A stretch of 45,834 nt of DNA, taken from NCBI GenBank assembly GCA_959020715.1, contig CAUESV010000016.1:1-45834 (forward strand), written 5' to 3'. The notes beneath the pieces were generated by a model. The model ran no database searches. It worked only from the letters and a program-made list of their open reading frames with translations, and was not told where the DNA came from. This document shows positions 41,799 to 45,834 of this stretch, one piece after another. Each line of letters starts with the position of its first letter. The stretch's first letter is position 1. The DNA is from an uncultured Collinsella sp. (lineage in GTDB: Bacteria; Actinomycetota; Coriobacteriia; Coriobacteriales; Coriobacteriaceae). The translations under genes and the position numbers were made by a program.

Positions 41799-41859
41799 AC
41801 CAAATTTGCATCAGCCCCCAGAACATGTTTGAGAGCTGTGCCCGGAGTACATTCTCCTA

Positions 41860-41984
41860 GGGCCGGAATGAGGTTGCTTTCCAACGCATTCCGCAGGGGG
41901 CGGCATTATTTTGTAGCGCGAAGCGCGGAGCAAAATAATACCGCATGCCCGAGGACGCGTTGGAAAGCAACCTCATTCCTGCCC
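41860..41984 (+). repeat. Palindromic element B with the same internal loop
   Basis: Outer stem perfect over 23 bp (41865-41887 with 41957-41979), extended by GGGC/GCCC beyond one mismatch; symmetric 12x12 internal section (41888-41899 ATTCCGCAGGGG; 41945-41956 ATGCCCGAGGAC); inner stem of 14 positions with one mismatch (41900-41913 with 41931-41944); and a 17-nt apical region with GCGC-GAA-GCGC. Stem sequences differ completely from element A, but loop strands match it at 10 of 12 and 11 of 12 positions. Confidence 0.88.
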
Positions 41985-42022
41985 GAACAGGTCAGTCTAC
42001 CTGCGCATTTACAAATTCGTAA

Positions 42023-42071
42023 ACTTTTTTGAAAAAAGTGCTTGCACAGTTCTCGAATCATAGGTTATTAT
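42023..42071 (+). promoter_or_regulatory. tRNA-Leu promoter with upstream palindrome
   Basis: TTGCAC (42042-42047) and TATTAT (42066-42071), 18-bp spacer. Two bases upstream of the -35 is a perfect 17-bp palindrome ACTTTTTT-G-AAAAAAGT (42023-42039), repeated almost exactly before the tRNA-Gly promoter. It may act as an UP-type element or a protein site. Confidence 0.75.
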
Positions 42072-42128
42072 CTTCCTCGTTGAACGCGCGGGTCCAACAA
42101 AACGAACCGCGAGTCACCAACATAGCAT

Positions 42129-42215
42129 GTCGGAGTGGCGGAATTGGCAGACGCGCTAGCTTGAGGTGCTAGTGACCGCTTTTTGGTCATGCGGGTTCAA
42201 GTCCCGCCTCCGACA
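42129..42215 (+). tRNA. tRNA-Leu (anticodon GAG)
   Basis: Seven-bp acceptor GTCGGAG/CTCCGAC (42129-42135 with 42208-42214), D-arm, anticodon stem CTAGC/GCTAG with loop TTGAGGT (anticodon GAG at 42163-42165), a long class II variable arm (TGACC...GGTCA) as in Leu tRNAs, and a standard TTCAAGT T-loop. Discriminator A at 42215, with CCA encoded at 42216-42218. Confidence 0.95.
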
Positions 42216-42229
42216 CCATCGCATCTGAG

Positions 42230-42251
42230 AAGCCTCTTCGGAGGCTTTTTT
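42230..42251 (+). terminator. Terminator after tRNA-Leu
   Basis: Stem AAGCCTC (42230-42236) with GAGGCTT (42241-42247), TTCG loop and a run of T (to 42251). Confidence 0.9.
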
Positions 42252-42277
42252 GTTACCGATAGACGGTGGGGTCCACG

Positions 42278-44623
42278 ATGGAAACGCTTGAACGCAACGA
42301 GTGGGCAGACGTTGCCCAACTAGTCGAGATCACGAGCGATGCTGTCATCATCTGCGAACTCGACGGAACCATTCTGCATGTGAATAATCGCTTACTTGGT
42401 TTGATGTGCGAGGAACGCGCCGACGTCATCGGTGGAGATGTTAAAGACGTCCTGTACTCGTCCGCTTTTGAACGTGCGACGGAACATCGTCTGCCATTTG
42501 AAACTGATGGCTCCGAGAACGAACTGATGCTCAAGCTGAGTGACGGCTCTTTTATCCCCGTCTTGGTTCGTGCGGGCTCCGTAACGCCTCCACGCATCTT
42601 TGGGCGCCGTGCACCACGTGTCCTGGTGGCGCTTCACAGTATCGAGGAACAGTATTCTCACGACCGTCAACTCAAGCGTGCGTTATCGGAGCTTAGAGTG
42701 GCGAACAAACGTCTCTCTGGCACGCTCTCGGTCATTATGAGCACTGTGGGCTCCGATGAGTTGCCCAGCCTGCTTGATACCGTTTTGAACCAGCTTGTAG
42801 GAACGCTCGATGCTTCGGGTGCCGCTATCTATTTTTCTGAGAGCGGCGGTTTTAAGCTACGCGGTGTTTCCAAGGAGCTGTACGATAGCTACCTGCCCGA
42901 GTTTTTGCCGTATGGCGCTGGCATTCCGACGTATGTTCTTCGCGAGTCGCGTGCCTGTCGCTTGTCGATTCAACAGGACCTTGAGGGCGATAGGGCCGCC
43001 TCCGGTATGTTCATGGACTTGGACAATCGTTCTAAGCACCTGTTGCGCGTGCAGGATATGCCTCCGTACCGCAGCGAGATTTGTCTTCCCGTTTTTTACG
43101 GTACGCAGATCCTTGGCGTGCTGGAAGTTGGTTGGAAACGCCCCCAGGCACCGCTCGCCTATGACGTTAATGTACTCGAGGTCATTTGCGATTACCTGTC
43201 TATCCAGCTGGTCGGCATGGCATCGAGCCTTCGCTCTCGTCGTACGGCCGAGCTCGGCCGCTCGCTCAATGTCTTACGTGATGAGTTGTTTACCTTTCTA
43301 GACGATTCCGCCGCGGCTACCCAGGCGGTATCGTCCGAGATCTGCAATATGCTCAACTGCCATTTTTGTCCTGTTGAGTATGACGCCAGTCTGGACTCCT
43401 ACGTCATAGATTTTGAAGGCGGCAGTCGCGTTGTTTTGCCGGACGATCCCGAGAAGCTATTCTTTTCCATGACGGCGCCGGCGGCACGTCTGGGGGCTGG
43501 CCCTGATGGCTTTGAGGCATCTGTTTTGGGCGGCACGAGTGCCGAGGACCTTAAACACGTCCGTATAACTCGCGTTGACGAATCGATGCCTATGGGAGGC
43601 TGGCTTAGGGCGCATGGTCTGCCTTGTCAAGGTCTCTACGTCGACTCCGGCATCGAGGCGGGGCGCCCGCGCTCTGAGGGTGATGGCAAACACAGTAACG
43701 ACGCGATTGTTCCTGCTTCTGTTGCGAAGAGCCCGACTACGCGCGCGCTGCTGCTTCGTGATGGTAGCCAAGAGCCGATTGATGACCTCGAATATGACTA
43801 CTTGGTGCACTTGGCGCATGACTTTGAACTGATCTACGAAGGCGAATCTCAAAAGCGCGAGGAGCGCCATATCGCTCAGACCCTTCAGATTGGCATGAGA
43901 AATTCCCTGGGGGATGTTCCGGGTATCGCAACCGATTCGGTGTACCTGTCGGCCACGAACTCGGCGTTGGTCGGCGGCGATTTCTATACGCTCATCCGTC
44001 TTCCCGACGACTGCGCCGTCATGATTCTGGGTGATGTGTCTGGCAAAGGCATTGAGGCCGCATCGATGTCCGCGCTCGTCAAGACGGCCCTGACGGCATA
44101 TGCTTGGGAGGGCGCTGGACCGGCCCGCATGGCACGCTCCCTTAACAGCATGCTCATGGGCTTTTCGAGGGTCGAGACGTTCGTGACGGCCTTTATCGCC
44201 AAGATTGACCTTAAAGCCGGACGCGCAACGTATTGTTCGGCGGGCCATCCTCCGACCATGGTCATCAGGCCAGAGTCGATGCCGCTGGGTGGCGGCGAGG
44301 CCCGTGGGGGAGAGGTCGAGCTGCTTGGATGCCAATCGGGCGTAATCGGTGCCTTTGAGAGCATGGTGTACGAGACAGGCGTGTTTACGTTCGCTCCTGG
44401 CGACATGCTCTTCATGTATACGGACGGAACGATTGAGGCCCGCGACCGCACCGGAGCGTTCTTTGGTGAGCAGCGCCTTCGTGACCTTCTGCTCTCTGTC
44501 TCGGGTGAGGGCGTATCGGGAATCTGCGGCAAGGTCTTGGGCGAGCTTGACCGATTTACCGAATCGGCGCTGGACGATGACATTGCATTGGTGTCCCTTG
44601 AGTTTTTACGGGGTCGTTCATAG
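42278..44623 (+). CDS. PAS-GAF-PP2C (SpoIIE/RsbU-type) serine phosphatase
   Basis: A 781-residue cytoplasmic signalling phosphatase, presumably dephosphorylating a STAS anti-sigma antagonist in a partner switch. Residues about 8-120 are a PAS-like sensor (LVEITSDAVIICELDGTILHVNNRLLGLM). A GAF-like domain lies at about 160-315 (LLDTVLNQLVGTLDASGAAIYF...EICLPVFYGTQILGVLEVGW). Residues about 325-525 are not assignable. The SpoIIE-type PP2C domain is at about 530-781: GGDFY (566-570, metal Asp568), GDVSGKGIEAA (585-595), SAGHPP, MLFMYTDGTIEARD (710-723) and DDDIALV (766-772). No membrane segments. Start at ATG 42278 with GGTGGGG 6 bases before it. The next gene, encoding a STAS-HATPase fusion, is the expected partner. 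Confidence 0.88.
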   Translation: METLERNEWADVAQLVEITSDAVIICELDGTILHVNNRLLGLMCEERADVIGGDVKDVLYSSAFERATEHRLPFETDGSENELMLKLSDGSFIPVLVRAGSVTPPRIFGRRAPRVLVALHSIEEQYSHDRQLKRALSELRVANKRLSGTLSVIMSTVGSDELPSLLDTVLNQLVGTLDASGAAIYFSESGGFKLRGVSKELYDSYLPEFLPYGAGIPTYVLRESRACRLSIQQDLEGDRAASGMFMDLDNRSKHLLRVQDMPPYRSEICLPVFYGTQILGVLEVGWKRPQAPLAYDVNVLEVICDYLSIQLVGMASSLRSRRTAELGRSLNVLRDELFTFLDDSAAATQAVSSEICNMLNCHFCPVEYDASLDSYVIDFEGGSRVVLPDDPEKLFFSMTAPAARLGAGPDGFEASVLGGTSAEDLKHVRITRVDESMPMGGWLRAHGLPCQGLYVDSGIEAGRPRSEGDGKHSNDAIVPASVAKSPTTRALLLRDGSQEPIDDLEYDYLVHLAHDFELIYEGESQKREERHIAQTLQIGMRNSLGDVPGIATDSVYLSATNSALVGGDFYTLIRLPDDCAVMILGDVSGKGIEAASMSALVKTALTAYAWEGAGPARMARSLNSMLMGFSRVETFVTAFIAKIDLKAGRATYCSAGHPPTMVIRPESMPLGGGEARGGEVELLGCQSGVIGAFESMVYETGVFTFAPGDMLFMYTDGTIEARDRTGAFFGEQRLRDLLLSVSGEGVSGICGKVLGELDRFTESALDDDIALVSLEFLRGRS

Positions 44624-44701
44624 ACGACGCTGGGCGGGCTGAATCCGTACGGTTGGGGAAACGAATGCATCGAGTGGGCTTTTTTGGGGAACCATGGTCG
44701 T

Positions 44702-45448
44702 ATGAATGAGTGGAATGACATAGCGGTTTTGACGCCACCAGGCGATATCGACATCGCCACGGTGCCTGCGCTGCGTCGGCGGTTGGATGCTTTGATTGGC
44801 CGCGGCGTGCGTCGTGTTGTCATCAACTGTCAGGCTGTTAGCTTTATCGATTCGACGGGCTTGGCATTCCTGCTTACGCGCGCTCGTGAGCTCATGAGGC
44901 GAGAAGGCCTGCTTTCGCTCGTCAATGCATCGGGTGAAGTTGTTCGCTTTTTGGAGATTGCTCGTCTTGTCGATATCCTTCATGTCGCGGGGCCGGCACG
45001 GGAGTCTATTCCCGCCATTCCGGTGGGGGAGCTGCCTCGCTGGAGTAAGAGCGTCGAGGTCCGTCAGGGTATCGAGAATCTTCCATACTACCGACATCGC
45101 ATCGCCGAACTCCTTGAATCGCTTCCGTTGCGCCGTGACGAGCGCTACGATGTCGCATTGGCGTCGGGGGAGGCGCTGGGTAATGCCTATGACCATGCGG
45201 GCGGTATCGGGTGCGTCCTGACGGTTCAGGCCTATGGCGATCGCGTTGTGGTTGAGGTGCTTGATCGAGGTGCCGGCTATTCTATCGATGTAACGAGCGA
45301 GCCGGTCGCATCCGAGGAGCGCGGCCGTGGCATCAAGCTTATGCGTATGCTCGTCGATAACGTGGAGGTTGCTCGTCGTACGGACGGCGCCGGCACGCGC
45401 GTACAGATGGTGAAGCTGTTTAGCGGAGCGCTGGAATCGTGTGCCTAG
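44702..45448 (+). CDS. STAS-HATPase fusion (anti-sigma antagonist plus serine kinase)
   Basis: A 248-residue protein joining two domains usually found on separate chains. Residues 1-100 are a STAS antagonist domain with Ser51 in VSFIDSTGLAFLL, the site normally phosphorylated in SpoIIAA/RsbV. Residues about 120-248 are a GHKL/HATPase serine-kinase domain (RsbW/SpoIIAB type) with N-box EALGNAYDH (157-165), G1 LDRGAGY (187-193) and G2 RGRGIKLM (207-214), all intact. ATG 44702 with GGGGA upstream; a TTG at 44684 is less likely. With the upstream PP2C phosphatase this makes a compact phosphorylation switch. No sigma-factor gene lies in the window, so the output is unknown. Confidence 0.87.
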   Translation: MNEWNDIAVLTPPGDIDIATVPALRRRLDALIGRGVRRVVINCQAVSFIDSTGLAFLLTRARELMRREGLLSLVNASGEVVRFLEIARLVDILHVAGPARESIPAIPVGELPRWSKSVEVRQGIENLPYYRHRIAELLESLPLRRDERYDVALASGEALGNAYDHAGGIGCVLTVQAYGDRVVVEVLDRGAGYSIDVTSEPVASEERGRGIKLMRMLVDNVEVARRTDGAGTRVQMVKLFSGALESCA

Positions 45449-45493
45449 CCAATCGCTTTAGCGCGTTTAGCTACTAAGAACATGCGGCAGACA

Positions 45494-45541
45494 AGTTTTT
45501 TGAAAAAAGTACTTGCGTCTTTTGGACAACTCGCGTAAATT
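45494..45541 (+). promoter_or_regulatory. tRNA-Gly promoter with upstream palindrome
   Basis: TTGCGT (45513-45518) and TAAATT (45536-45541), 17-bp spacer. AGTTTTTT-G-AAAAAAGT (45494-45510) sits two bases before the -35, the same arrangement and nearly the same sequence as upstream of tRNA-Leu. Confidence 0.7.
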
Positions 45542-45553
45542 AATAACCCGCAA

Positions 45554-45626
45554 GCGGACATGGCTCAGTTGGTAGAGCACAACCTTGCCAAGGTTGGGGT
45601 CGCGGGTTCGAGCCCCGTTGTCCGCT
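45554..45626 (+). tRNA. tRNA-Gly (anticodon GCC)
   Basis: Acceptor GCGGACA/TGTCCGC (45554-45560 with 45619-45625), anticodon loop TTGCCAA (GCC at 45587-45589), T-loop TTCGAGC, discriminator T at 45626 and encoded CCA at 45627-45629. Confidence 0.96.
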
Positions 45627-45639
45627 CCACTGCATTTCC

Positions 45640-45662
45640 GGACCGTTTAGGCGGTCCTTTTT
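45640..45662 (+). terminator. Terminator between tRNA-Gly and tRNA-Cys
   Basis: Stem GGACCG (45640-45645) with CGGTCC (45652-45657) and TTTTT; the next tRNA begins two bases later. Confidence 0.8.
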
Positions 45663-45663
45663 C

Positions 45664-45734
45664 GGCGAAGTGGCCAAGTGGTAAGGCAGAGGCCTGCAAA
45701 GCCTTTACCCCCGGTTCGAATCCGGGCTTCGCCT
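45664..45734 (+). tRNA. tRNA-Cys (anticodon GCA)
   Basis: Acceptor GGCGAAG/CTTCGCC (45664-45670 with 45727-45733), anticodon loop CTGCAAA (GCA at 45696-45698), T-loop TTCGAAT, discriminator T at 45734 and encoded CCA at 45735-45737. It directly follows a terminator, so read-through from tRNA-Gly or a promoter overlapping that tRNA is needed. Confidence 0.95.
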
Positions 45735-45746
45735 CCAGGCAACATC

Positions 45747-45773
45747 CGGGCGCTCCGGCGCCCGTTTTGTTTT
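45747..45773 (+). terminator. Terminator after tRNA-Cys
   Basis: Stem CGGGCGC (45747-45753) with GCGCCCG (45758-45764), TCCG loop, then TTTTGTTTT. Confidence 0.85.
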
Positions 45774-45779
45774 ACATAT

Positions 45780-45834
45780 GCGGACATGGCTCAGTTGGTA
45801 GAGCACAACCTTGCCAAGGTTGGGGTCGCGGGTT
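45780..45834 (+). tRNA. Second tRNA-Gly (GCC), cut by the window end
   Basis: The 55 bases visible are identical to the first 55 of the tRNA-Gly at 45554. They include the acceptor 5' strand, D-arm, anticodon GCC and the start of the T-arm. The 3' end lies outside the window. Confidence 0.93.

Larger units (their letters stand above)
41534..42128 (+). other. 595-bp gene-free region with four palindromes and a tRNA promoter
   Basis: No coding sequence. Contents: palindromic element A (41550-41676), two hairpins (41744-41769, 41780-41798), palindromic element B (41860-41984) and the tRNA-Leu promoter (42023-42071). The stretch 41985-42022 shows nothing recognisable. Confidence 0.8.

Noticed and set aside
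41550..41984. An insertion sequence or integrase remnant in the palindrome-rich gap
   Set aside because: No transposase fragment is readable in any frame, and the arms are not the ends of an element with a coding centre.
45554..45834. Repeated sequence at the window end as a CRISPR or phage attachment site
   Set aside because: The repeat is a full tRNA-Gly gene with normal cloverleaf; no spacer pattern and no integrase gene is seen.

Overview
The window reads as chromosomal DNA from a GC-rich, Gram-positive actinobacterium of the Coriobacteriia type, most likely Collinsella or a close relative. The basis is gene order. The chain (rpsA?)-coaE-uvrB-uvrA and the chain uvrC-rapZ-whiA-gap-pgk-tpiA-secG are actinobacterial backbone neighbourhoods, and the proteins (MurJ, LTA-synthase-like enzyme, Tat-type lipoprotein solute-binding proteins) fit an anaerobic gut Gram-positive. 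The species call is inference.

Layout. (1) 1-3.8 kb, plus strand: coaE, a membrane-anchored lytic transglycosylase, uvrB. (2) 3.8-9.9 kb, minus strand: an LTA-synthase-like enzyme, an Mrp/NBP35 ATPase and two FAD flavoproteins. (3) 10.1-17.3 kb, plus: uvrA, a YbaK/EbsC tRNA-editing protein, murJ and uvrC, so all three excinuclease genes lie within 16 kb. (4) 17.6-28.1 kb, plus: an accessory carbohydrate locus with a four-gene ABC importer of SatABCD/SiaEFGI layout (including a permease-ATPase fusion), two CE7-type esterase-fold proteins (the second without its nucleophile), an N-acetylneuraminate-lyase-like aldolase, a ROK kinase and NanE. Together these would import and deacetylate sialic acid and convert it through ManNAc and ManNAc-6-P to GlcNAc-6-P. 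No sialidase, nagA or nagB is present. (5) 28.1-35.3 kb: rapZ, whiA, gap, pgk, tpiA, gpmI, secG. (6) 35.6-41.5 kb: a complete Opp/Dpp-type peptide ABC importer. (7) 41.5-42.1 kb: a gene-free stretch full of long palindromes. (8) 42.1-45.8 kb: tRNA-Leu(GAG), a PAS-GAF-PP2C phosphatase, a STAS-HATPase fusion protein, then tRNA-Gly(GCC), tRNA-Cys(GCA) and a second, window-truncated tRNA-Gly(GCC).

Most interesting observations: two palindromic elements at 41550-41676 and 41860-41984 have unrelated stem sequences but share a near-identical 12x12-nt internal loop and apical hairpin, in opposite orientations; a third element at 27246-27343 has the same overall plan with a different internal loop. 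Also notable are a pseudo-esterase with Ser replaced by Gly in the sialic-acid-type locus, an antagonist-kinase (STAS-HATPase) fusion beside its likely phosphatase, a shared palindromic box just upstream of the -35 of two tRNA promoters, and insertion of the sialic-acid-type locus into an otherwise conserved uvrC-rapZ junction, with yvcK missing between rapZ and whiA.
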